DNA from: Reyranella massiliensis 521
GTDB lineage: Bacteria; Pseudomonadota; Alphaproteobacteria; Reyranellales; Reyranellaceae
Length of the DNA: 64,000 nucleotides
NCBI GenBank assembly: GCA_945860205.1
Contig: CAMARK010000001.1
Span: 1 to 64,000, forward strand
Direction of reading: 5' to 3'
A model generated the notes under the pieces. The model was not told where the DNA came from, made no database searches, and was given only the letters and a program-made list of their open reading frames with translations. The position numbers and the translations under genes were made by a program. The number at the start of each line of letters is the position of its first letter. Within the stretch, counting starts at the first letter, position 1. Positions 28,515 through 36,921 of this stretch are shown piece after piece.

Positions 28515-29801
28515 ATGGACATCCGACACGACGCGTCTGTTCACGAACCCGCCACCACGCCGCATAGCCACATTCCTCACGGGCCATGGCCCGAGGACTC
28601 GCTCGCCCGCGTCCCCTACTGGGTCTACCAGGACCCCGACAACTACACCCTTGAGCAGCGCCGCATCTTCGAGGGCGCCACCTGGAACTTCGTCTGCCTG
28701 GAAACCGACATTCCCGAAAAGGGCGACTATCGCACCAACCAGGTGGGCGGCATGCCCGTCATCGTGGTCCGCGCCGCCGATGGCTCGATCAACTGCTTCG
28801 AGAACCGCTGCGCTCACCGCGGCGCGCTGATCGCCTTCGACGACGGCGGCAACGTCCAGAACAACTTCAAGTGCATCTATCACGCCTGGAGCTACGACCT
28901 CGCCGGCAATCTCCGCGGCATCGCCTTCGAGCACGGCGTCAACGGCGCCGGCGGCATGCCCAAGGACTTCAAGCGCGAGACGCACAGCCCGCGCAAGCTG
29001 CGCACGACGAGCCTGTGCGGCCTGGTGTTCGCCACCCTCTCCGATGACACGCCGCCGATCGAAGAATATCTCGGCACCGAGATCACCGGCCGCGTGCGCC
29101 GCGTGCTCAACCGCCCGATCCGCATCATGGGCCGCTTCACCCAGCCGCTGCCCAACAACTGGAAGCTCTACGTCGAGAACGTCAAGGACACCTATCACGC
29201 GAGCTTGCTGCATCTCTTCTTTGCGACCTTCCGCATCACGCGCCTGACCCAGGCTGGCGGCGTGCTGGTCAGCCCCGACGGCGGCCATCATGCGAGCTAC
29301 ACCATCGGCAGCGAGGACGCGCCCGGCGCCGCCGCCTTTCGCGAGAAGGACCTCAGATCCGAGCGCGACGACTACAAGCTCGCCGATCCCAGCATGCTCG
29401 ATCCCGTCGACGAATTCGGCGACCGCATCCAGCTCCAGATGCTGACGATCTTCCCCTGCACCGTGCTGCAGCAGGTCCACAACTGCCTCGCCGTGCGCCA
29501 GGTGGTACCCAAGGGCACCGGCAGCATGGAACTGCGATGGACCTACTTCGGCTTCGCCGACGATACGGCGGAAATGAACAAGCGGCGCCTGAAGCAGCAG
29601 AATCTCGTGGGCCCGGCCGGGCTGGTGTCGATGGAGGACGGCTGCGTCGGCGGCTTCGTCCAGCGCGGCATCGCCGAGGCCGGCGACAAGGTCTCCGTCG
29701 TCGAGATGGGCGGCGACACCGCCGAAAGCCAGGCGACGCGCGCCACCGAGTCCGCCGTGCGCGGCTTCTGGCAGGCCTACCGCCGCCACATGAACTACTA
29801 G
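28515..29801 (+). CDS. Aromatic ring-hydroxylating dioxygenase, alpha subunit
   Basis: A 428-residue Rieske oxygenase. The 2Fe-2S ligands are Cys99-His101 and Cys120-His123 (CAH and CIYH). The mononuclear iron site shows in ENVKDTYHASLLH with His228 and His233. The long insert between domains and the small subunit gene directly after it indicate an alpha3beta3 enzyme. CAGGAGAG lies before the ATG. Electrons must come from a ferredoxin or reductase encoded elsewhere. The aromatic substrate is not predictable; salicylate- or anthranilate-type oxygenases have this layout. Confidence 0.9.
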   Translation: MDIRHDASVHEPATTPHSHIPHGPWPEDSLARVPYWVYQDPDNYTLEQRRIFEGATWNFVCLETDIPEKGDYRTNQVGGMPVIVVRAADGSINCFENRCAHRGALIAFDDGGNVQNNFKCIYHAWSYDLAGNLRGIAFEHGVNGAGGMPKDFKRETHSPRKLRTTSLCGLVFATLSDDTPPIEEYLGTEITGRVRRVLNRPIRIMGRFTQPLPNNWKLYVENVKDTYHASLLHLFFATFRITRLTQAGGVLVSPDGGHHASYTIGSEDAPGAAAFREKDLRSERDDYKLADPSMLDPVDEFGDRIQLQMLTIFPCTVLQQVHNCLAVRQVVPKGTGSMELRWTYFGFADDTAEMNKRRLKQQNLVGPAGLVSMEDGCVGGFVQRGIAEAGDKVSVVEMGGDTAESQATRATESAVRGFWQAYRRHMNY

Positions 29802-29813
29802 GAGAGCACCGGC

Positions 29814-30278
29814 ATGGACGTCGCGCGACTGGTCGAGCTGAATGCCGCCTACGCGCGCACCATCGACAACGAGCAATTCGAGCAGTGGCCCGAGCTGTTC
29901 ACCGATCCCTGCCTCTACAAGGTGACCACGGCGGAGAATGTCGCCAAGGGCTACGAGGCCGGCATCATCTACGCCGATTCGCGCGCCATGCTGCAGGACC
30001 GCGTGTCGGCGCTGCGCAAGGCCAACATCTACGAGCAGCAGCGCTACCGCCACATTGTCGGCCTGCCGGTGGTGCTGGGCCAGGAGGGCGGCGCGGCCGT
30101 CACCGAGACGCCGTTCCTGATCGTGCGCATCATGCGCGACGGGACGATGGCGCTGTTCGCCACCGGCTGCTACCGCGACAAGGTTACCGCCGGCGCCGCC
30201 GGCGCCCTCAGGTTTGCCGAGCGCATCGTGGTGTGCGACGGCGCCCGCTTCGACACGCTGGTCGCCATCCCGCTCTAG
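29814..30278 (+). CDS. Aromatic ring-hydroxylating dioxygenase, beta subunit
   Basis: A 154-residue NTF2-like small subunit. The start RLVELNAAYARTIDNEQFEQWPELF and the central YADSRAMLQDRVSALR segment are typical of ring-hydroxylating beta subunits. It lies 12 bases behind the alpha-subunit stop with GGAGAGC before its ATG, so the two are co-translated. It has a structural role in the hexamer. Confidence 0.9.
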   Translation: MDVARLVELNAAYARTIDNEQFEQWPELFTDPCLYKVTTAENVAKGYEAGIIYADSRAMLQDRVSALRKANIYEQQRYRHIVGLPVVLGQEGGAAVTETPFLIVRIMRDGTMALFATGCYRDKVTAGAAGALRFAERIVVCDGARFDTLVAIPL

Positions 30279-30305
30279 GCTTGAAAATAGCTCTTGAGAA
30301 TAGCA

Positions 30306-30334
30306 ATATGGGTACCCATATCTATATACCCATA
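30306..30334. promoter_or_regulatory. VapBC operator: palindrome plus extra half-site
   Basis: ATATGGGTACCCATAT (30306-30321) is a perfect 16-bp palindrome. A further ACCCATA half-site follows at 30328-30334, which can also pair with the first TATGGGT. The set ends 11 bases before the vapB ATG. VapB-VapC complexes bind such paired sites and repress their own operon, so this is the probable autoregulatory operator. The region is AT-rich against its surroundings. Confidence 0.72.
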
Positions 30335-30345
30335 CGGATGGCTTC

Positions 30346-30591
30346 ATGAAAACGACCGTCGATATTTCCGATCCCCTGTTGCGCGAGGCACGCAAGGTCG
30401 CCGCGCGGGAAGGCGTTACGCTGCGAACGCTGATCGAGCGCGGCCTACATCGCGTCGTTGCCGAGACCCAGCAAGGCAAGCCCTTCAAGCTGCCTCGCGC
30501 CAGTTTCAAGGGGAAGGGTCTTCAGCCCGCACTCCGCGACGCCGACTGGGAGAAGTTGCGTGACCTCGCCTATGAGGGTCGCGGCACTTGA
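30346..30591 (+). CDS. vapB: VapB-type antitoxin (DUF2191)
   Basis: An 81-residue antitoxin with an N-terminal ribbon-helix-helix DNA-binding fold (MKTTVDISDPLLREARKVA, then GVTLRTLIERGL) and a charged C-terminal tail (DADWEKLRDLAYEGRG) that would wrap around the toxin. It overlaps vapC by 4 bases in TTGA. The ribosome site is weak, and the palindromic operator directly upstream explains its control. Confidence 0.88.
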   Translation: MKTTVDISDPLLREARKVAAREGVTLRTLIERGLHRVVAETQQGKPFKLPRASFKGKGLQPALRDADWEKLRDLAYEGRGT

Positions 30592-31025
30592 TTGCCGTCG
30601 ACACCAACATCCTCGTCTATGCTCATCGCGAGGATTCGCCCTTTCACAAGGCAGCACTTGCACGGGTGACCGAACTGGCGGAAGGGTCGTCGAACTGGGC
30701 GATCCCGTGGCCCTGCCTGCACGAGTTCCTGGCCATCGTCACCCATTCCCGCATCTATGTACCGCCGACGCCGCTGGAGCGGGCGACCGAGCAGGTCGAT
30801 GCGTGGCTTGGCTCGCCCACGGTGGCGCTGCTGACTGAATCGGCAACGCACTGGGCGACGCTGCGAGCCATGCTTTTGGAAGGTCGAATTTCCGGTCCGC
30901 GCGTGCACGATGCGCGTGTCGCGGCGCTCTGTCGCCAGCACGGCGTCCGGCAACTCTGGTCGGCCGATCGCGACTTCAGCCGGTTCGCCGGCTTCTCGGT
31001 CGTCAATCCCTTGATCGATTCTTGA
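30588..31025 (+). CDS. vapC: VapC-type PIN-domain ribonuclease toxin
   Basis: A 145-residue PIN-domain RNase. The four acidic catalytic residues are placeable: Asp5 (AVDTNIL), Glu46 (CLHEFL), Asp108 (RVHDARVAAL) and Asp127 (WSADRDF). They would bind Mg2+ and cut tRNA or rRNA when VapB is lost. The TTG start lies inside the vapB stop, and its own stop lies inside the TTG start of hrpB, so three genes are translationally chained. Confidence 0.9.
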   Translation: MIAVDTNILVYAHREDSPFHKAALARVTELAEGSSNWAIPWPCLHEFLAIVTHSRIYVPPTPLERATEQVDAWLGSPTVALLTESATHWATLRAMLLEGRISGPRVHDARVAALCRQHGVRQLWSADRDFSRFAGFSVVNPLIDS

Positions 31026-33472
31026 CCGACCTTCCCGTCGATGAGGCCCTGCCGCGCCTAAAGGAGGCGCTGGCCGGACGCAATGCCGCCGTGCTGGTCG
31101 CCCCGCCCGGCGCCGGCAAGACGACGCGCGTGCCGCTGGCGCTGCTCGACGCGCCGTGGCTCGGCGGCCGCCGGATCGTCATGCAGGAGCCGCGGCGGCT
31201 GGCCGCCCGCGCCGCCGCACGCCGCATGGCGGCGACGCTGGGCGAGGCGGTGGGCGAGACCGTGGGCTATCGCGTGCGTTTCGACAGCAAGGTCGGGCCA
31301 CGCACGCGCATCGAAGTCGTGACCGACGGTTTGTTCCTGCGCATGCTGCAGGACGATCCGTCGCTGGACGGCATCGGCTGCGTGATCTTCGACGAGTTGC
31401 ACGAACGCGGACTGGATTCCGACCTGTCGTTCGCCCTGGTGCGCGAGGCGCAGACGGCGCTGCGCGAGGACCTCCGTGTCGTCGCCATGTCGGCGACCCT
31501 CGATCCCGGACCGGTCGCCGAGCGGCTGGGCGGCGCGGCGGTGGTCGAAAGTGCGGGCCGCATGTTCCCGGTCGTGACGCGCCATCTCGATCGCGAAGCG
31601 GCGGGCCGGATCGAGGACACGGTCGCGATCGCAATCCGACGGGCACTGGACGAGGAGAGCGGCAGCGCCCTTGTGTTCCTGCCGGGCGTCGGCGAGATCC
31701 GCCGTGTCGAGGAGCGGTTGCAGGGGCTGGGGCCCAACATCGACATCGCGCCGCTTTATGGCGATCTCTCAGCCCAGGACCAGGACCGCGCCATCGCGCC
31801 ATCGCCCCCAGGCCGGCGCAAGGTCGTGCTGGCGACCGCGATCGCCGAGACCAGCCTCACCATCGAGGGCGTGCGGATCGTGATCGACTCCGGCCTGATG
31901 CGGGTGCCGCGCTTCTCGCCGCGCTCGGGCATGACGCGGCTCGAGACGGTGCGCGTCAGCCAGGCCTCGGCCGACCAGCGCCGTGGCCGTGCCGGCCGCC
32001 TCGAGCCCGGCGTGTGCTACCGGCTGTGGACGGCAGAAGCCGAACGCGGCCTGCTGCCGTTCACACCGCCGGAAATTCTCGATGCCGATCTGGCACCATT
32101 GGCGCTGGAGCTCGCCGCCTGGGGTGTGGGCGATGCGGCGGGCCTGCCGTGGTTGACGCCGCCACCGGCTGCCTCTCTTGCCGCGGCACGGTCGCTGCTG
32201 GCCGATCTCGGCGCGATCGATGACTCCGATGCCATCACGCCGCACGGCCGCGCCATGGCGCGCCTCGGCCAGCATCCGCGCCTCGCCCATCTCGTCCTCA
32301 AGGGCCGCGCGCTGGGCCAGGGCAAGGTGGCCGCCCTGCTGGTGGCCATCCTGGGCGAGCGCGATTTCCTGCGCCTGCCGCCGGGGCAACGCGATGCCGA
32401 CCTGCGCCACAGGGTCGACATCGCCCTGTCGGGCAAGGCGCCGCGACAAATCCTCGAAGTCGCTCGGCGCCTGACACAGGGCAAGGATTCCGACAGCTCG
32501 ATGACCGGCGCACTGCTGGCGCTGGCCTATCCCGATCGCATCGGCCGCCGCCGCGCCGGCACGGCGGGACGCTACCTGCTGTCGGGCGGCCGCGGCGCGG
32601 CGCTGTCCGAGGGTGATCCGATGGCCAACGAGGAGTTCCTGGTCGTGGCCGACCTCGACGGAGCGACCCAGGACTCGCGCATCTTCCTCGCCGCCCCCAT
32701 CACCGCGGGCGAGATCGAGGACCTCTACGCCGACCGCATCGTGGCCGAGGAGATCGTGCGCTGGAGCCCGCGCGACGGCGCGGTGCTGGCCCGCCGGCGG
32801 CGGCGCCTCGCCGCGCTGCTGCTGGAGGACAAGCCGCTCCAGAAGCCCGATGCGGAAAAACTGAAGGCCGCCATGATCGACGGCATCCGCCAGCTCGGGT
32901 CAAGCGCCCTCCCGTGGAGCGACGATCTCGCCAGATGGCGGGAGCGCGTGGCGTTCATGCGCAGCCACGACGAGAGCTGGGCCGATCTTTCCGACGCGCC
33001 TCTGCTTGCCTCCCTGGAGGAGTGGCTGGGTCCGTTCCTCGACGGCGTGTCGCGCCGCGACCACCTGGCGCGTGTCGATCTCGCCGCCGCACTGAAAGCG
33101 CTGGTGCCGTGGGACCGGCAGCGTGACCTCGACCGGCTGGTGCCGACCCACATCGAGGTGCCGAGCGGCAGCCACGTTGCCGTCGACTACAGCAATCCGG
33201 CCGAGCCTTCCCTGTCCGTGCGCCTACAGGAGATGTTTGGCCTCAGCGACACGCCGCGGATCGCCGGCGGCAAGGTCGCGCTTACCGTCCACCTGCTGTC
33301 GCCGGCGCGGCGGCCGGTGCAGGTGACGCGCGACCTCGCGAGCTTCTGGGCGACCGGCTACAAATCCGTGAAGGCCGAACTGAAAGGCCGCTACCCGCGC
33401 CACTACTGGCCGGACGATCCGCTGATCGCCGAGCCGACCGCCCGCGTCCGACACCCTCGGCCACGCCCTTAG
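31022..33472 (+). CDS. hrpB: ATP-dependent helicase HrpB
   Basis: An 816-residue DEAH-type RNA helicase: Walker A APPGAGKTT (27-35), DELHERG as motif II, MSATLD as motif III, and the C-terminal motifs ETSLTIEGV and QRRGRAGR. The HrpB-specific C-terminal domain follows (ending near FWATGYKSVKAELKGRYPRHYWPDDP). Its RNA substrate in bacteria is not well defined. The TTG start overlaps the vapC stop (TTGA), so expression is partly tied to the toxin-antitoxin operon; an internal promoter within vapC is possible. Its stop overlaps the convergent DUF2798 stop by 4 bases. Confidence 0.94.
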   Translation: MTDLPVDEALPRLKEALAGRNAAVLVAPPGAGKTTRVPLALLDAPWLGGRRIVMQEPRRLAARAAARRMAATLGEAVGETVGYRVRFDSKVGPRTRIEVVTDGLFLRMLQDDPSLDGIGCVIFDELHERGLDSDLSFALVREAQTALREDLRVVAMSATLDPGPVAERLGGAAVVESAGRMFPVVTRHLDREAAGRIEDTVAIAIRRALDEESGSALVFLPGVGEIRRVEERLQGLGPNIDIAPLYGDLSAQDQDRAIAPSPPGRRKVVLATAIAETSLTIEGVRIVIDSGLMRVPRFSPRSGMTRLETVRVSQASADQRRGRAGRLEPGVCYRLWTAEAERGLLPFTPPEILDADLAPLALELAAWGVGDAAGLPWLTPPPAASLAAARSLLADLGAIDDSDAITPHGRAMARLGQHPRLAHLVLKGRALGQGKVAALLVAILGERDFLRLPPGQRDADLRHRVDIALSGKAPRQILEVARRLTQGKDSDSSMTGALLALAYPDRIGRRRAGTAGRYLLSGGRGAALSEGDPMANEEFLVVADLDGATQDSRIFLAAPITAGEIEDLYADRIVAEEIVRWSPRDGAVLARRRRRLAALLLEDKPLQKPDAEKLKAAMIDGIRQLGSSALPWSDDLARWRERVAFMRSHDESWADLSDAPLLASLEEWLGPFLDGVSRRDHLARVDLAAALKALVPWDRQRDLDRLVPTHIEVPSGSHVAVDYSNPAEPSLSVRLQEMFGLSDTPRIAGGKVALTVHLLSPARRPVQVTRDLASFWATGYKSVKAELKGRYPRHYWPDDPLIAEPTARVRHPRPRP

Positions 33473-33702
33473 CCCGGGGTAATCACTCGATCGAGCAAGC
33501 GGCGGACCATCGGCATCACGAAATACATCGTGGGTGCAGCGATGACCCAGGAGATCATCCACGAGGCCATCCAGTTGGTGATCATGCGCTCGTCCCAGCC
33601 CAGGACGCGATAGGTCACCACGCCCGAGACCAGGAAGGTCATGAAAAAGGTCGTGCAGAGCGGCAGGGCGAATTTATGGGTGCGGTCGGGGAGTTTCTTC
33701 AC
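33469..33702 (-). CDS. DUF2798 small membrane protein
   Basis: A 77-residue protein with two hydrophobic helices (FALPLCTTFFMTFLVSGVV and MISWVIAAPTMYFVMPMV) and a basic N-terminus with the typical KxxxLPxRTHK start. This matches DUF2798, small inner-membrane proteins of unknown role. The stop codon is shared in part with hrpB from the opposite strand. Confidence 0.85.
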   Translation of the reverse strand: MKKLPDRTHKFALPLCTTFFMTFLVSGVVTYRVLGWDERMITNWMASWMISWVIAAPTMYFVMPMVRRLLDRVITPG

Positions 33703-33764
33703 GTCGGGCGGGACAATATGGTACGGGCTTAGATCTCGTCCATCGTCCGCACGGAATACCGCAC

Positions 33765-35222
33765 ATGTCCCTCGCCCTCCCGTTCCAGACCGCCAAGCAG
33801 CTCGCCGCCGCGGTCCGGAAGAAGAAGATCGGCTGCGTCGAGCTTCTCGACCTCTATCTCAAGCGGGTCGAGGCCTATAATCCCGAACTCAACGCCATCA
33901 TCGCCACCGACATCGAGGGCGCCCGCAAGCAGGCCAAGGCGGCCGACAAGGCGGTGAAGGCCGGCAAGAAGCTGGGACCGCTGCACGGCGTGCCGATGAC
34001 CATCAAGGAATCATTCGATATCTCGGGCTATCCGACGACCTGGGGCGACCCGGCCTTCAAGGACGCCGTGGTCAAGACCGACTCGCTGGTCGTGCAGCGC
34101 ATGAAGAAGGCCGGCGTGACGCTGTTCGGCAAGACCAACATCCCGCTGAACCTCGCCGACTGGCAGAGCTACAACGAGGTCTATGGCTCGACCAACAACC
34201 CGTGGGACCTTGGCCGCACGCCGGGCGGCTCGTCGGGCGGCTCGGGCGCGGCGCTGGCCGCCGGCCTCACCGGCATCGAGGCCGGCAGCGACATCGGCGC
34301 CTCGATCCGCAACCCCGCCCATTATTGTGGCGTCTGGGGCCACAAGCCGAGCTGGGGCGTCGTCTCACCCAAGGGCCATGCGCTGGCCGGTGCCGTGGCC
34401 TATGGCGACATCGGCGTCGTGGGCCCGCTGGCGCGCGGCGCGCAGGATCTCGAGATCGCCATGGACGCGATGGCCGGCCCCGACGCGCTCGACGGCCGCG
34501 GCTGGACGCTCAGCCTGCCGCGTTCGAAGAAGACCAAGCTGCGTGACTTCAAGGTCGCCGTGCTGCTGACCGACCCCAACGCCGAGGTCGACGATTCGGT
34601 GCAGGAGCAGATATCGAAGCTTGCGTCGTTCCTCGCCAAGAACAAGGCCAAGGTCAGCGACAAGGCGCGGCCCCGGATCGACACGGCGGAGCTGAACGAC
34701 GTCTACATTCGCCTGCTGCGCGCGGCGACCTCGGCCCGCATGACCGATGCCGTCTACGAGCAGGCCGTCAAGGACGCGGCCACCCTGCCGCCCGATGACA
34801 TGAGCTATTTCGCCCAGATGCAGCGCGGCAATTCGCTGGCACATCGCGAATGGTTGGGGCTCAACGAGAAGCGCCACAAGGTGCGCTGGGCCTGGGACGA
34901 GTTCTTCAAGGACTACGACCTGATGCTGTGCCCGGTGGCCGTGACGGCAGCCTTCCCGCACGACCAGGCGGGTCTGCGCCACAAGCGGACGATCGTGGTC
35001 AACAACAAGAAGGTGCCGGTGGTCGACCAGATTTTCTGGGCGGGCTATTCCGGCGTCACCTGGCTGCCCTCGACGGCCGCTCCGATCGGCCAGAGCAAGG
35101 AAGGGCTGCCGATCGGCGTGCAGATCATCGGGCCGCAGTACGGCGACTACAGCTGCATCGAGTTCGCCAAGCTGCTGGAGAAGGAATACCGCAGCTTCGA
35201 ACCGCCCCCCGCCTACAGCTGA
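33765..35222 (+). CDS. Amidase signature-family hydrolase
   Basis: A 485-residue amidase with the Ser-cisSer-Lys triad: Lys81 in MTIKESFD, cis-Ser156 in TPGGSSGGSG and nucleophile Ser180 in GSDIGASIRNPA. The glycine-rich signature is intact and the length is normal for the family. Substrates range from aryl and alkyl amides to urea-type compounds, and none can be assigned here. The ATG is 13 bases ahead of a hydrophobic start; no export signal. Followed by apt after 12 bases, but a shared function is not evident. Confidence 0.88.
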   Translation: MSLALPFQTAKQLAAAVRKKKIGCVELLDLYLKRVEAYNPELNAIIATDIEGARKQAKAADKAVKAGKKLGPLHGVPMTIKESFDISGYPTTWGDPAFKDAVVKTDSLVVQRMKKAGVTLFGKTNIPLNLADWQSYNEVYGSTNNPWDLGRTPGGSSGGSGAALAAGLTGIEAGSDIGASIRNPAHYCGVWGHKPSWGVVSPKGHALAGAVAYGDIGVVGPLARGAQDLEIAMDAMAGPDALDGRGWTLSLPRSKKTKLRDFKVAVLLTDPNAEVDDSVQEQISKLASFLAKNKAKVSDKARPRIDTAELNDVYIRLLRAATSARMTDAVYEQAVKDAATLPPDDMSYFAQMQRGNSLAHREWLGLNEKRHKVRWAWDEFFKDYDLMLCPVAVTAAFPHDQAGLRHKRTIVVNNKKVPVVDQIFWAGYSGVTWLPSTAAPIGQSKEGLPIGVQIIGPQYGDYSCIEFAKLLEKEYRSFEPPPAYS

Positions 35223-35234
35223 TCAGGAAGCGTC

Positions 35235-35762
35235 ATGAGCAAGGACATCGACCTCAAGAAGCACATCCGCTCGATCCCGGATTTCCCCAAGCCGGGCATC
35301 CTGTTCTACGACATCTCGACCCTGCTGGCGCACGCCAAGGCCTGGCACGCCACCATCGAGCGGATGGCCGACATGCTGCGGCCCTACAAGCCCGACGTGC
35401 TGGCCGGCATCGAATCGCGCGGCTTCCTTTTGGCGGCACCGCTGGCGCTGGCGCTGGGCACCGGCTTCGTGATGATGCGCAAGCAGGGCAAGCTGCCCGG
35501 CACGACGATTCGGCACACCTATGCACTGGAGTACGGCACGGACACGATCGAGATCCAGAATGACGCCATCCGGAAGGGCGCGCGCGTCGTGCTGGTCGAC
35601 GACCTGCTGGCCACTGGCGGTACCCTGGCGGCAGCGGTGAAGCTGCTGGAGCAGGTCGGCGGCGTGGTGCCGGCGGCGGCCTGCGTGATCGAACTCACCT
35701 TCCTTGAAGGCCGCAAACGGCTGAATGTGCCGGTCGAAACGCTGCTCAAGTACGACAGCTAG
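35235..35762 (+). CDS. apt: Adenine phosphoribosyltransferase
   Basis: A 175-residue salvage enzyme making AMP from adenine and PRPP. The PRPP-binding motif [17 protein letters not shown] lies near 117-133. The N-terminal [21 protein letters not shown] and the flexible-loop region [14 protein letters not shown] are diagnostic of Apt; the usual FRDIT is FYDIS here. The C-terminus [11 protein letters not shown] is also typical. It follows the amidase gene by 12 bases on the same strand. Confidence 0.95.
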   Translation: MSKDIDLKKHIRSIPDFPKPGILFYDISTLLAHAKAWHATIERMADMLRPYKPDVLAGIESRGFLLAAPLALALGTGFVMMRKQGKLPGTTIRHTYALEYGTDTIEIQNDAIRKGARVVLVDDLLATGGTLAAAVKLLEQVGGVVPAAACVIELTFLEGRKRLNVPVETLLKYDS

Positions 35763-35819
35763 GCGCAGCCGCTTCCCGCGCCACCGCCAAACCGGCTACG
35801 ATGGCGGCGGGAGGAATAA

Positions 35820-36911
35820 ATGACGTCTGTTCCAGAGTGCTTTTCCGAAAGCTATGCCGACGCGCGCCCCAAGTTCTGTGCCGCGGCGGCACAGGCGGGA
35901 GGAGCGCTGCGCTCTTGGCTCAATCCCAAGACGCGCGGGCCTAACGGCGAAGCCCTCTATCTCGACACGGCGCGGTTCGGCCCGGCGGATACCGCCAACA
36001 TGCTGGTGCTGATCGCCGGCACGCATGGCGTCGAGGGCCATTGCGGTTCCGGCGCCGAGATCGCCTGGCTGCGGACCGGCGGCGCCGGCCGGCTGCCCAA
36101 GGATACCGGGGCGCTGGTGATCCACGCCCTCAATCCCCACGGCTTCGCCTGGAGCCGCCGGGTGACCGAGGACAATGTCGACCTCAACCGCAACTTCGTC
36201 GACCACGACAAGGCCTATCCGGCCAACGACGGTTACCTCGCCATCGCCGAGGCAGTCCTGCCCCGCGACTGGAACGAGGCCAGCACGGTAAAGTCCGAAG
36301 CGGTGTTCGCGGCCTACGCCCAGAAACACGGCGCCTTCGGGCTGCAGAGCGCGATCAGCGCCGGTCAATACAGCCATCCCGACGGCGTCTTCTTCGGCGG
36401 CAGCGCGCCGACCTGGAGCAACCGCACCATCCGTGCCATCGCCCGCGAGGAACTCGCGCGCGCGCGCCGCGTCGGGATCATCGACTTCCACACCGGCCTC
36501 GGCCCGTTCGGCCATGGCGAGTTGATCTGCGCCGTGTCGCCCCAGGCCAAATCGTTCGCCCGTTCGAAGGCTTGGTACGGCGACGAGATGACCTCGCCGG
36601 AAGGCGGCACCTCGACCTCGGCGGTGGTGGTGGGCTGCATGACGGATGCCTTTCCGCAGGAACTGCCTGACGCCGAAGTGACGTCGATCGCGTTGGAATA
36701 CGGCACCTATTCAGTGCCCGAGGTATTGCGCGCGGTGCGGGCCGACAACTGGCTGCACCAGCGCGGCGACCTTGCCTCGGCGCAGGGCCGCGCGCTGAAG
36801 GCCGACATGAAGGAGCGCTTCTTCCCATCGGGCGACAAATGGCGGGAGATGGTGTGGGCCCGCGCCGACCAGACGATCGGCTGGGCCCTGAAGGGCCTCA
36901 CCGGGCCATGA
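35820..36911 (+). CDS. DUF2817 protein, zinc-carboxypeptidase-like
   Basis: A 363-residue member of DUF2817, related to M14 carboxypeptidases and aspartoacylases. Zinc ligands are likely His69 and Glu72 in GTHGVEG and a later His in IIDFHTGLG. NPHGFAWSRRVTEDNVDLNRNF is the substrate-binding core with Arg and Asn, and IALEYGTY probably carries the catalytic Glu. No signal peptide. The physiological amide substrate is unknown. Confidence 0.85.
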   Translation: MTSVPECFSESYADARPKFCAAAAQAGGALRSWLNPKTRGPNGEALYLDTARFGPADTANMLVLIAGTHGVEGHCGSGAEIAWLRTGGAGRLPKDTGALVIHALNPHGFAWSRRVTEDNVDLNRNFVDHDKAYPANDGYLAIAEAVLPRDWNEASTVKSEAVFAAYAQKHGAFGLQSAISAGQYSHPDGVFFGGSAPTWSNRTIRAIAREELARARRVGIIDFHTGLGPFGHGELICAVSPQAKSFARSKAWYGDEMTSPEGGTSTSAVVVGCMTDAFPQELPDAEVTSIALEYGTYSVPEVLRAVRADNWLHQRGDLASAQGRALKADMKERFFPSGDKWREMVWARADQTIGWALKGLTGP

Positions 36912-36921
36912 GCAGCCGCCG

